Origin: Paracoccus shanxieyensis
GTDB lineage: Bacteria > Pseudomonadota > Alphaproteobacteria > Rhodobacterales > Rhodobacteraceae
Reading direction: 5' to 3'
Assembly (NCBI RefSeq): GCF_009711265.1
Contig: NZ_WMII01000021.1
Location: 1 to 53,678, forward strand
DNA length: 53,678 nt
The position numbers and the translations under genes are program-made. How positions within the stretch are numbered: position 1 is the first letter of the stretch; the number at the start of each line of letters is the position of its first letter. Shown piece by piece: positions 7,797 through 16,321 of this stretch. Under the pieces are notes generated by a model, which was given only the letters and a program-made list of their open reading frames with translations, ran no database searches and was not told where the DNA came from.

Positions 7797-8420
7797 TCAC
7801 ACGGTTTCCTCGCCGCGCAGCTTGCGCCAGAGCGAGGTCAGCCGTTTGCGGATGGTGCTTTCATCCGGCACCTCGCCCGACTTCGAATTCTGGACGAACC
7901 AGTCCTGCACCAGTGAAACCAACGCTGTCTGTGTGTCCGGAACGCCTTTTTCGAACAGGAGAACGGTCAGCCACGCGTACATGGAATCCCAGTCGTACCG
8001 CGGGCTGGCACCGACGGTGGAGGCCGGGCGGCGCAGCAGATCGCGCTCTTCCTCGAACTGCTGCAAGGATCCTGCCGACAGGAGAAGGTCCGACGACCGG
8101 ATCGGCACGCCGTCGGGAGGGTCGGTCACCTTGAGCCAGTTCTTGGTCCCGGGCGGCATCACGCGCCGCAGCCACGCCTGTTCGTCGCTCGGGCCGATCC
8201 TTCTGAACATTGGCATCAGCTCTGCAATCGGCACTTCGACCAGACCGGCGACCGTTTCCTCGCCGCAACTGACCGGTGGAATGCCAGCCAGAACCTGAAG
8301 GTGTCCTGCCGCGGCCCAACCTGCGACGTCGGCCGGGGGACAACCCCAGCGCACGGCAATTTCGTAGATCGAATAGAAGGCGACGGGCGGCAAAGGCATG
8401 ATCGAACTCCTCTCAGACAT
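7797..8420 (-). CDS. HTH-containing phage protein; candidate lysogeny regulator
   Basis: This 207-residue protein starts at ATG 8420 with GAAGGAT upstream; ATG 8399 with GAGGAG is a good alternative. The N-terminus (PVAFYSIYEIAVRWGCPPADVAGWAAAGHLQ) looks like a MerR/excisionase-type winged helix-turn-helix used for DNA binding. The C-terminus (DESTIRKRLTSLWRKLR) looks like a second helical DNA-contact or oligomer region. It is transcribed divergently from the early operon (9021 onward), the position of a phage repressor, and a terminator-like hairpin lies in its leader. No classical CI is seen elsewhere, so it is the best candidate regulator, but this is inference. Confidence 0.6.
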   Translation of the reverse strand: MSERSSIMPLPPVAFYSIYEIAVRWGCPPADVAGWAAAGHLQVLAGIPPVSCGEETVAGLVEVPIAELMPMFRRIGPSDEQAWLRRVMPPGTKNWLKVTDPPDGVPIRSSDLLLSAGSLQQFEEERDLLRRPASTVGASPRYDWDSMYAWLTVLLFEKGVPDTQTALVSLVQDWFVQNSKSGEVPDESTIRKRLTSLWRKLRGEETV

Positions 8421-8459
8421 ACGGCATCCTTCGGCCAGGGCCGTTGGATTGCGGGTTAC

Positions 8460-8486
8460 AAAAACCCGCCGTGCCAAGCACGCGGG
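8460..8486 (-). terminator. Hairpin plus T run in the leader of the 7797-8420 gene
   Basis: On the minus strand, CCCGC-GTGC, a 3-nt loop, then GCAC-(G)-GCGGG are followed by five T residues: a strong intrinsic terminator shape 40 nt before ATG 8420. The distal arm GCGGGT can alternatively pair with ACCCGC at 8451-8456. No gene ends upstream on this strand, so it may be an attenuator or end a small RNA. Confidence 0.5.
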
Positions 8487-8910
8487 TGGACCGGCTGCAG
8501 CCCACGTCGTCGAGGAAAACTGCCTGAAATTGGGCACCCCACCCCAAGAGGCGCGGCACCTGACTGCGGTTGCCTTGTCGATTCTTATGTTCTGCTCAAC
8601 CACGAATCTACGCATCCGGAAGGCGAGCGATCAACCAGAATCCTACGCTGGTGCGACGGAACAAAAAAAGAACTTGTGGATATCGTCCAGAACCCCCGGA
8701 ACCCGACCGGAACGGTCCATTCCGGCAATTCCGGTCGCTGCGAAACCGGCGAAACCGCCTCAGCGCCGCCCAATCAGCCCCAAGCCGACGAAGCGATGGC
8801 GACGAAGTGCGGATCGCGCCAGGAACCGGCGCTTGGGATGCGCTGCGAGGGCTGCGGCAACGCCTGTCGCGCCGCGCGCTATCCGCTGAAAGTCCAATAA
8901 AACAAGGGGT
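8487..8910. other. Non-coding early-operon control region
   Basis: I see no supported gene here. The region includes a tandem 9-bp repeat ATTCCGGCA/ATTCCGGTC (8719-8736), which shares ATTCCGGTC with the operator-like block at 6404-6452, and a nearby CCGGAACGG. It lies between the candidate regulator (minus) and the early operon (plus), the usual place for a phage switch region. Confidence 0.45.
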
Positions 8911-8959
8911 GGAATTGGGAGATAGCGGCCAGTTCCACCTTCCGCCTGTCTTCCGGTCC
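8911..8959 (+). promoter_or_regulatory. Operator-like repeat, copy 2 (upstream of early operon)
   Basis: GGAATTG, 15 bases, TTCCACCTTCCGCCT, then TTCCGGTCC; spacing is identical to the copy at 6404-6452. In this copy GGTGGAA (8909-8915) and TTCCACC (8933-8939) also form a 7-bp inverted repeat. It lies about 60-110 nt before the first early gene (9021). Confidence 0.55.
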
Positions 8960-9020
8960 TCGCGCTCTGCTTCGCTGGAACCGCCCCCGGCAGAGGGGCG
9001 CGAGGCGAACGGAGCAGCCC

Positions 9021-9269
9021 ATGAAAGACATGCAAGATGACCCGGTGGAGGAGACCCCTGACCTCCTGGCCGACTGGATCAGCCGCGAGCAGCTGGCCCG
9101 CGCGCTGGGTTTGACCACAGACACTTTGTCGCGGTGGGAGGCTCGCCGCCAAGGGCCGCCCTGCACACGCATAGGTCGCAAGACCTTCTATCGCCGCGCC
9201 GCCATCCAGGAATGGATCCGCGCGCAGGAACAGGCCCACCCGGTGCGCAAGACGCGGGGGCGGTCATGA
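9021..9269 (+). CDS. Small HTH DNA-binding protein (excisionase/MerR-like)
   Basis: This 82-residue protein has a central HTH_17-type winged helix (ISREQLARALGLTTDTLSRW, then GPPCTRIGRKTFYRRAAIQE). That is the layout of excisionases and small phage activators: recognition helix, wing with GRK-Y-R, and a C-terminal helix ending in EWI. It leads the early operon, 4 nt overlapping the next gene. It could direct excision by the integrase or regulate the early promoter; sequence alone does not decide. Confidence 0.75.
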   Translation: MKDMQDDPVEETPDLLADWISREQLARALGLTTDTLSRWEARRQGPPCTRIGRKTFYRRAAIQEWIRAQEQAHPVRKTRGRS

Positions 9270-9502
9270 CCATCCAGCCCCGCAATTCAGCCTGGCCCGC
9301 TGAGCGAGTGACCGAAGCCCGCGCCATCATCGCCGATGTCGCCCATCACAGCGACCAGCTGATCCGACTCGCCTGCAACGTACTCGTCCAGCATGGCGAG
9401 ACCTCAGCCGAGCGGGAGGAGGCGCAGCGCCTGCTGGTTGTCGTCGACGCACGACGGCCGGTTCGGCGCGCCCAACGTGAGGACCAGGGGAGGGCCCCGT
9501 GA
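9266..9502 (+). CDS. Small helical phage protein, unknown function
   Basis: This 78-residue protein begins MTIQPRNSAWPAERVTEARA at an ATGA overlap with the HTH gene, which fixes the start. It is Arg/Ala/Glu-rich and predicted mainly helical. No family recognised. It overlaps the VRR-NUC gene by 4 nt at its end, so it is translationally coupled in the early operon. Role unknown. Confidence 0.55.
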   Translation: MTIQPRNSAWPAERVTEARAIIADVAHHSDQLIRLACNVLVQHGETSAEREEAQRLLVVVDARRPVRRAQREDQGRAP

Positions 9503-9897
9503 TGATGCGCCGTGGTACCCCCGAAGCCGATCTGCAGCGCGCAGTGGTTCAGGCCCTGCGCATCGCCCTACCCCGCTCGACCATCATCCATCACTGTGCC
9601 AACGAGGTGACCGAGGCCGGGCCTCGCGGCGCCAAGCGCCAGGCGATCCTCGTCGGCATGGGCGTGCACGCCGGGTTCGCCGACCTGATGGTGATCTGCG
9701 ATGGCCGCATCCTGTTCCTCGAGCTGAAAGCGCCGAAAGGGCGGCTGCGGCCGGAGCAGGTGGCGTTCCGCGAAGCGGTGCAGGCGCAGGGGTTCGGCTG
9801 GGCGCTGGTGCGCAGTCTCGACGATGCGCTGGGCGCGCTGGCCGATCACGGCTTCACCACGCGCATCACCCTTTCCCAGCGGAGGCCCGCGCCATGA
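9499..9897 (+). CDS. VRR-NUC domain nuclease
   Basis: This 132-residue protein is a standalone VRR-NUC domain of the PD-(D/E)xK superfamily. It begins with E-x-x-LQRAVVQAL, carries the catalytic series GFADLMVICDGRILFLELKAPKG (Asp, then E-x-K), and ends with EQVAFREAVQAQGFGWALVRSLDD. Phage VRR-NUC proteins are thought to act on branched or structured DNA during replication or recombination. It lies between two overlapping early genes in a replication operon, consistent with that role. Confidence 0.88.
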   Translation: MMMRRGTPEADLQRAVVQALRIALPRSTIIHHCANEVTEAGPRGAKRQAILVGMGVHAGFADLMVICDGRILFLELKAPKGRLRPEQVAFREAVQAQGFGWALVRSLDDALGALADHGFTTRITLSQRRPAP

Positions 9898-10901
9898 GCC
9901 ACGAGGCCACCAACTGGGCCATCAAGCAGCGTGGGTTGAAGCCGACGACCAAGATCGTGCTCTGGCATCTCTGCGACCGGTTCAACCCGGATTACGGCTG
10001 CTTCCCCTCGCAGGACCGGCTGGCGCATGACTGCGAAATCAGCCGGTCGACGTTGAACGAACATCTTGGCCAGCTGGAGGCGGTAGGCTTGCTGCGCCGC
10101 GTGCCGCGGCTCGATCCCGTGACCAAGCGCCAGCTGCCCACCCGCTACATCCTGGGGTTCGAGCCGGGCTTTACACCTGTGGCTGTAGTGCCGTGTCCGG
10201 AAACCGGACACGGGGAATGCCCCCATGCAGAAATCGCCGACATGGCAGAGGGTTCGCACGTCGACGTGGGGTCGGAGGGGCTGCCGTGTCCAGATTTCGG
10301 ACACGGGATCGACGCCGGAGCCGTGTCCGATTTTCCGGCCGAGCCGTGTCCGGAAAATGCCCAAAGCCGTGTCCGGATTTCGGACACTAACCCTGTAAGG
10401 GAACCTCTAAGTAAACCAGTAAAGGAGGAGGAGGGCGCGCGGGCGCGCGCGGCGATTTCCGATCAGGTTTTCGGGGAACTGCTCGACGCGCTAGGCCTCG
10501 ACCCCGACGCCCTGCCCGGCTGGTGGCAAGGCTGGCCGCCCCGACTGCATGTCCAGCGCTGGTGCGACGAACTGGGCCTGACCGAAGCGGAAATCGTGCC
10601 TGCGGCCGAGGCCTCCCGCCAGGAGCACCCCGAACCGCCCGATGGCCCGAAGGCACTGGACCGGGCGATGCAAAGGGCGGCCCAGCACAAAGCTGAAGAT
10701 GCAACGCGGAAGCGCCGAAAGCCCAAGGCGGCCCCTGCCCCGGCCACGAAGCCGATCACCGACCTCCCTGCCTTCTACGCCGATCTGGTCAACTCCGACC
10801 GCTACCTGCCGGTCAGCGCGATCAGCAACACGATGCGCGACGCCATGCTGGCCCGGGGGCTCGTGACAGCCGAACGCCTGCGCGAGCGCGGGGTGCGGTG
10901 A
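9894..10901 (+). CDS. Phage replication protein with N-terminal winged helix
   Basis: This 335-residue protein starts at ATG 9894, overlapping the previous stop. Residues 1-85 form an HTH_36-type winged helix (KIVLWHLCDRFNPDYGCFPS, CEISRSTLNEHLGQLEAVGL), as in many phage replication initiators. Residues about 100-185 are low-complexity and encoded by DNA carrying repeated GTGTCCGG boxes in three different frames. The C-terminal part (about 185-335) is helical and charged, with a Lys/Arg-rich stretch (ATRKRRKPKAAP). By analogy with lambda O, it may bind the origin located within its own gene. Confidence 0.72.
   Translation: MSHEATNWAIKQRGLKPTTKIVLWHLCDRFNPDYGCFPSQDRLAHDCEISRSTLNEHLGQLEAVGLLRRVPRLDPVTKRQLPTRYILGFEPGFTPVAVVPCPETGHGECPHAEIADMAEGSHVDVGSEGLPCPDFGHGIDAGAVSDFPAEPCPENAQSRVRISDTNPVREPLSKPVKEEEGARARAAISDQVFGELLDALGLDPDALPGWWQGWPPRLHVQRWCDELGLTEAEIVPAAEASRQEHPEPPDGPKALDRAMQRAAQHKAEDATRKRRKPKAAPAPATKPITDLPAFYADLVNSDRYLPVSAISNTMRDAMLARGLVTAERLRERGVR
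10193..10387 (+). repeat. Iteron-like GTGTCCGG repeats; candidate phage replication origin
   Basis: Five GTGTCC boxes begin at 10193, 10286, 10323, 10346 and 10369; the last three are exactly 23 bp apart. Three boxes are palindromic 19-mers: GTGTCCGGAAACCGGACAC (10193-10211), GTGTCCAGATTTCGGACAC (10286-10304) and GTGTCCGGATTTCGGACAC (10369-10387). They are read in all three frames (CPETGHG, VSDFP, SRVRISDT), so the conservation is of DNA, not protein. A lower-GC stretch follows at about 10388-10430 and could be an unwinding element. Confidence 0.65.
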
Positions 10902-11974
10902 ATGGCATGGTGCTTCGTCCCCGGCACGGATTGTCCCTCTGCGCAGGCGGCGGAGGCCTTGATCTGGGCCTCATGCTCGCCGAGCCCGGCTATCACACCC
11001 GCGCCTTCGTCGAATGGGAGGACTGGCCAAGGGCGGTCCTCATCGCCGCGCAAGCAGCCGGATACTTCGTCCCGGCCCCAATCTGGACCGACCTGCGCAG
11101 CTTTGACGCCCGTCCCTTCCGCGGCGCCTTCGATGCCATCCTTGCTGGATATCCCTGCCAGCCCTTCAGCGCGGCAGGAAAGCGTGGCGGCGCCGACGAC
11201 CCCCGCCACCTCTGGCCCGACGTCGCGCGGGTCATCGGCGAATGCCGCCCGGAATGGGTCTTCCTCGAAAATGTCGCCGGGCATGTCACCCTCGGCCTCG
11301 AGACCGTCCTGCGAGAGCTTTGGAGCATGGGCTACACGCCTGCGGCGGGCCTGTTCTCGGCGGCAGAGGTCGGCGCGCCGCATGAGCGGCTGCGGATCTT
11401 CATCCTGGCCCACACCGATGAGCCTGCATCCCGGCACAAGCCGCGACAACCCGGCCGGGAACAGCGACTTCACGAGGATGGCCGAGGCGCTGGCGCTGGG
11501 CATCGCGAAAGCCCTGCCGAGCCACTGGCCCACCCCGGCGGCCCAGAACTGGAAGGGCAGCAGCGAAGCGAGCATCACCCGCACCGACGGCAAGTCCCGG
11601 ATGGACCTGCTGCACTATCGGGCGGAGCAGGGCTTCACCCGCCCGGCCCCGGCGATCTCGCTGCATGGGCTGCGGTCCTCGCCGCACGCCCCGATCTCGC
11701 GCCCCCTCTGGGCTTCGATGATTGCCTCGCATGGGCGCGTCGTCTCGCGGCGGATCCTGAAGGGCCGGTCGCGGCGGCGGCTGCACCCGCTCTTCGTCGG
11801 ATGGCTGATGGGCTGGCCCATCGGGCACGCGCTCTGCGCCTGCTCGGCAACGGAGTTCACCCTCTGGCAACGGCACATGCGTGGCGCTCTCTCGCAGCTG
11901 CCCATGGCCTCGGGCCCGTGGATCTGGTGGCCGACGGACAATGCCCAGCGCCCGGCGCAGATGGATTTCCTTGA
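10898..11974 (+). CDS. C5 cytosine DNA methyltransferase
   Basis: This 358-residue protein starts at GTG 10898 (GTGA overlap); ATG 10907 is an alternative. Motif I is LSLCAGGGGLDLGL, the catalytic Pro-Cys is GYPCQPFSAAGKR (C87), motif VI is ENVAGHV (E124), and motif VIII is HERLRIFILA. The C-terminal motif X-like part is ADGLAHRARALRLLGNGVHP. It transfers methyl groups to C5 of cytosine, probably protecting phage DNA. The region after residue 173 (the target-recognition part) is overlapped for its whole remaining length by another gene in the +1 frame (11418-11990). Both frames look meaningful, so the TRD may be constrained by overprinting. Confidence 0.87.
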   Translation: MNGMVLRPRHGLSLCAGGGGLDLGLMLAEPGYHTRAFVEWEDWPRAVLIAAQAAGYFVPAPIWTDLRSFDARPFRGAFDAILAGYPCQPFSAAGKRGGADDPRHLWPDVARVIGECRPEWVFLENVAGHVTLGLETVLRELWSMGYTPAAGLFSAAEVGAPHERLRIFILAHTDEPASRHKPRQPGREQRLHEDGRGAGAGHRESPAEPLAHPGGPELEGQQRSEHHPHRRQVPDGPAALSGGAGLHPPGPGDLAAWAAVLAARPDLAPPLGFDDCLAWARRLAADPEGPVAAAAAPALRRMADGLAHRARALRLLGNGVHPLATAHAWRSLAAAHGLGPVDLVADGQCPAPGADGFP

Positions 11975-11990
11975 AGGATTGCAGTCATGA
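11418..11990 (+). CDS. Out-of-frame gene nested in the methyltransferase gene
   Basis: This 190-residue frame begins MSLHPGTSRDNPAGNSDFTR. It includes WPTPAAQNWKGSSEASITR and DGKSRMDLLHYRAEQGF, a pattern common in phage methyltransferase target-recognition regions, and PLFVGWLMGWPIG, typical of the end of such proteins. Its stop overlaps the next gene's start (ATGA at 11987-11990), the usual coupling in this operon, whereas the methyltransferase stop is 12 nt earlier. So the frame is probably translated, either alone or as an alternative C-terminus after frameshifting. No clear RBS was seen at 11418. Confidence 0.5.
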   Translation: MSLHPGTSRDNPAGNSDFTRMAEALALGIAKALPSHWPTPAAQNWKGSSEASITRTDGKSRMDLLHYRAEQGFTRPAPAISLHGLRSSPHAPISRPLWASMIASHGRVVSRRILKGRSRRRLHPLFVGWLMGWPIGHALCACSATEFTLWQRHMRGALSQLPMASGPWIWWPTDNAQRPAQMDFLEGLQS

Positions 11991-12667
11991 GTTTCCACGG
12001 CCGCGTCAGCGGCACCAGGATCAAGCGCGCGCTGGGCGTGCAGGCGGCGCTGGAATGGGCGTTCCGGATCGAACAGGCGCAGCTGGAACTACCCCTGCCC
12101 CCGGACGTCACCGAGGAAGGTTTCGGCTTCGGCCTGGAATACGTCCTGCTCCAGCGCGCCGTGCTGGGCTGCATGATCGACGGCGGTCAGCACAAGATCG
12201 GCGGCTATACCCACGAGGACGCCGAGGTGATCGCCGCCACCGTCGCCGGGATCCCCGACAGCCTGGGTGGCAAGCGCATGGCGATCCGCGTTGCCGAACT
12301 TGCCCGGGCCGGGCTGACCCCCGACTGGATGCCTGGCGCCATCCCGCGCTGCGTGCCCACCATCGTGAAACAGAACCAGCATGGGACGCATGCAGGCGCC
12401 ATCGTCGTGGGCACCGAACGCATCCGCGTGCGCGGCCCGGGCGCGCGCGCAGCATGGAAAACCATCGATGTCCTCGCATGTCCCGTCACCTTCCGCCCCC
12501 ATCCCCATCAGATCGAGGCCGCCCGTCGCGGCTATGACGACTGGCGGCAGGCGCTGGGCTGGGTCCGCGAGGGGCTCATCGCGGGCGGGATGCTGCGCGA
12601 GGTCGAGGTGACGGCGGCTATGCCGAAGGCGCGGCCGTGGGAAAGAACCCCGCCAAGCCGCTGTTAG
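11987..12667 (+). CDS. Conserved early phage protein, function unknown
   Basis: This 226-residue soluble protein starts at an ATGA overlap with the nested frame. It has no membrane segments and no motif that I can assign. Visible features are a helical N-terminus (IKRALGVQAALEWAFRIEQAQLEL), a Gly-rich middle (GEIDGGQHKIGG-like segment) and a conserved-looking PTIVKQNQHGTHAGAIVVGT block. Proteins of this kind follow DNA methyltransferases in Rhodobacterales prophages as far as I can recall. It is the last gene of the early operon before the restriction island. Confidence 0.6.
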   Translation: MSFHGRVSGTRIKRALGVQAALEWAFRIEQAQLELPLPPDVTEEGFGFGLEYVLLQRAVLGCMIDGGQHKIGGYTHEDAEVIAATVAGIPDSLGGKRMAIRVAELARAGLTPDWMPGAIPRCVPTIVKQNQHGTHAGAIVVGTERIRVRGPGARAAWKTIDVLACPVTFRPHPHQIEAARRGYDDWRQALGWVREGLIAGGMLREVEVTAAMPKARPWERTPPSRC

Positions 12668-12733
12668 CGGCTGGATTTCGCCCTCCGGCTGAAATACCGT
12701 CTGGAAAAGACTTACCGGGGGGCAGATTTCACA

Positions 12734-14268
<1,535 letters not shown>

Positions 14269-14272
<4 letters not shown>

Positions 14273-15528
14273 GTGAAGAGTGGCAAGTGCTGTCCCTCGC
14301 TGATGCGGGGGTGACCCTCCTAGACTGCGACCACAAGACGCCTGAAGCGGTTGATTCTGGCTGGCCATATGTCGGCATCCCACAGATGACTACCGGGCGA
14401 GTTGACTTCTCGACAGCGCGGCGCATCACGCATGCCGATTTCATCGCCTGGACCAGAAAAACGAAGTATCAAAAGGACGACGTGATCCTTTCCCGGCGGA
14501 CAAATCCGGGGGTGACGGCGATTGACGATACAGGCACAGAGTTTGCCTTGGGTCAAAACCTCGTGCTGCTTCGCGCCGACGGACGTAAAGTCTATCCGCC
14601 GTTTCTTCGCTGGCTCGTTCGCGGCCCGGAATGGTGGGTTCAGATTGAGAAGTTCATCAATGTGGGCGCGGTCTTTAGCAGTCTGCGCTGTCGGGATGTC
14701 CCGAATTTTGAGCTGACCATCCCGCCCCTCCCCGAACAGCGCGCCATTGCCGCCACCCTCGGGGCGTTGGATGACAAGATCGAGTTGAACCGGAAGATGA
14801 ACGCCACGCTCGAGGCCATGGCGCGGGCGCTGTTCCGCGACTGGTTCGTCGATTTCGGCCCCACCCGTGCCAAGATGGAAGGCGCCGCGCCTTACCTCTC
14901 CCCCGACCTCTGGTCCCTCTTCCCCAACCGGCTGGACGACGAGGGCAAACCGGAGGGGTGGGAGGTTTCAACCATCGGCGACTTTATCGAACTGCTGGAC
15001 CACAAGCGCGTGCCTTTGTCTTCTCAGGAGCGCGCTAAGCGACAGGGGCCGTATCCCTATCATGGGGCAACGTCTGTGATGGATCACATCGACAGTTACC
15101 TCTTCGATGAACGGATCTTGCTGCTTGGTGAGGACGGATCAGTGGCAAAGGAAGACGGTCGGCCTTTCACACAGTACGTCTGGGGCAAGCTATGGGTAAA
15201 CAACCATGCACACGTGATCAAAGGGCGCAACATGAGCGTCGAGCAACTCAAGTTGTTCTTTGACCAGATAGACATCCGACCCTTCGTGACCGGCGCTGTG
15301 CAGCCAAAGTTGAATCAAGCGAACCTCCGGCGAGTGCCATATCTTCGCGCCAGCGATGCAATTCATTCGGCCTTCGATGCCACCATCGCTCCACTTTATG
15401 ATCTGGTAAGGCAACTGAATGAGGAATCCCGCACCCTCGCCCAGACCCGCGACCTCCTGCTGCCGCGCCTGATGTCGGGGGAGTTGCGGCTGGCCGAGGC
15501 CGAACGGGCGGTGGAGGCGGCGCTGTGA
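14269..15528 (+). CDS. hsdS: Type I restriction-modification specificity subunit
   Basis: This 419-residue protein starts at GTG 14269, overlapping the hsdM stop by 4 nt. There are two target-recognition domains (about 1-145 and 215-360). Each is followed by a conserved helical spacer: [20 protein letters not shown]...[15 protein letters not shown] and [30 protein letters not shown]. The two TRDs define a bipartite DNA target that cannot be predicted from sequence. Normal full length with no break. Confidence 0.93.
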
Positions 15529-15685
15529 CCAAAGAGACTCACGCCCCGATGCGTTGCGTTTTCCGCAACCGGACCCTTGACCTGGTGCAGAAAATGTCCA
15601 CTTATCCGTTCATATCTCCCTCGGTGCTTCGGTGCCGGGGCGCGCGGCGGCCCCAGTGGCCGCTGCTGCTTTTTCGGGGGTTCGC

Positions 15686-16312
15686 ATGAGAACCCACGTC
15701 TATGTCGACGGTTACAACCTCTACTTTGGTTGCCTCAAGAAGACTCCGCACAAGTGGTTGAATCTTCACGCGCTTTGTAGCGCGCTGATGCCGCAGAACG
15801 ACATCCGTGCCATCCGCTACTTCACCGCGCAGGTCAGCGGCACCCCGCATGATCCAGACCAGCCGACCCGCCAGCAGACCTACTTCCGGGCCCTGCGAAC
15901 CTTGCCGCAGGTCAGCATCCACCTCGGTCATTTCCTGACCCACGAGGTCAGCATGCCCGACGCCGCCGACTGGCAGCGCGGAAGATACACCCCGCGGCGG
16001 GTGATGAAGACCGAGGAGAAGGGCTCGGACGTCAACATCGCCACGCATCTGTTGATCGACGCCTTCGATGATGCGTTCGACGTGGCAGTGATCGTCAGCA
16101 ACGACAGTGACCTCAAGGAACCTATCTCGGTGGTTCGCAACCGGTTCGGCAAGACTATCGGGATTCTCAACCCCCAGGCCAAGGTCAGCCGCGCCCTGCA
16201 ACCGCTGGCGCATTTCATCAAGCCGATCCGGCCAGGCGCCTTGGCGAATGCGCAGTTTCCGGCCGTGATGCAAGACGCCACTGGCCAGTTTCACAAACCG
16301 GCGCGTTGGTAG
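15686..16312 (+). CDS. NYN (LabA/DUF88-like) domain protein, putative ribonuclease
   Basis: This 208-residue protein starts at ATG 15686. It is a PIN-like NYN fold: the first acidic motif is VYVDGYNLYFG (D8), then KGSDVNIATHLLIDAF and VIVSNDSDLKEPISVV supply the other acidic metal-binding residues, and FGKTIGILNP follows. NYN proteins are usually metal-dependent RNases. It sits between hsdS and hsdR, 157 nt after hsdS and 9 nt before hsdR, so it is probably co-transcribed with hsdR. The gap before it contains a TTGACC promoter-like box near 15577. Role in restriction unknown; an RNA-targeting arm or abortive function is possible. Confidence 0.82.
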   Translation: MRTHVYVDGYNLYFGCLKKTPHKWLNLHALCSALMPQNDIRAIRYFTAQVSGTPHDPDQPTRQQTYFRALRTLPQVSIHLGHFLTHEVSMPDAADWQRGRYTPRRVMKTEEKGSDVNIATHLLIDAFDDAFDVAVIVSNDSDLKEPISVVRNRFGKTIGILNPQAKVSRALQPLAHFIKPIRPGALANAQFPAVMQDATGQFHKPARW

Positions 16313-16321
16313 GGGATCGGA

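Noticed and set aside
8398..8889. 163-residue plus-strand frame in the control region
   Set aside because: It has an Arg/Pro/Ala-rich composition, no RBS and overlaps regulatory repeats and the candidate regulator's start.
10193..10387. CRISPR-like array
   Set aside because: The repeats are short palindromes within a coding frame, with irregular gaps for the first two copies. There are no spacers of constant length and no cas genes.
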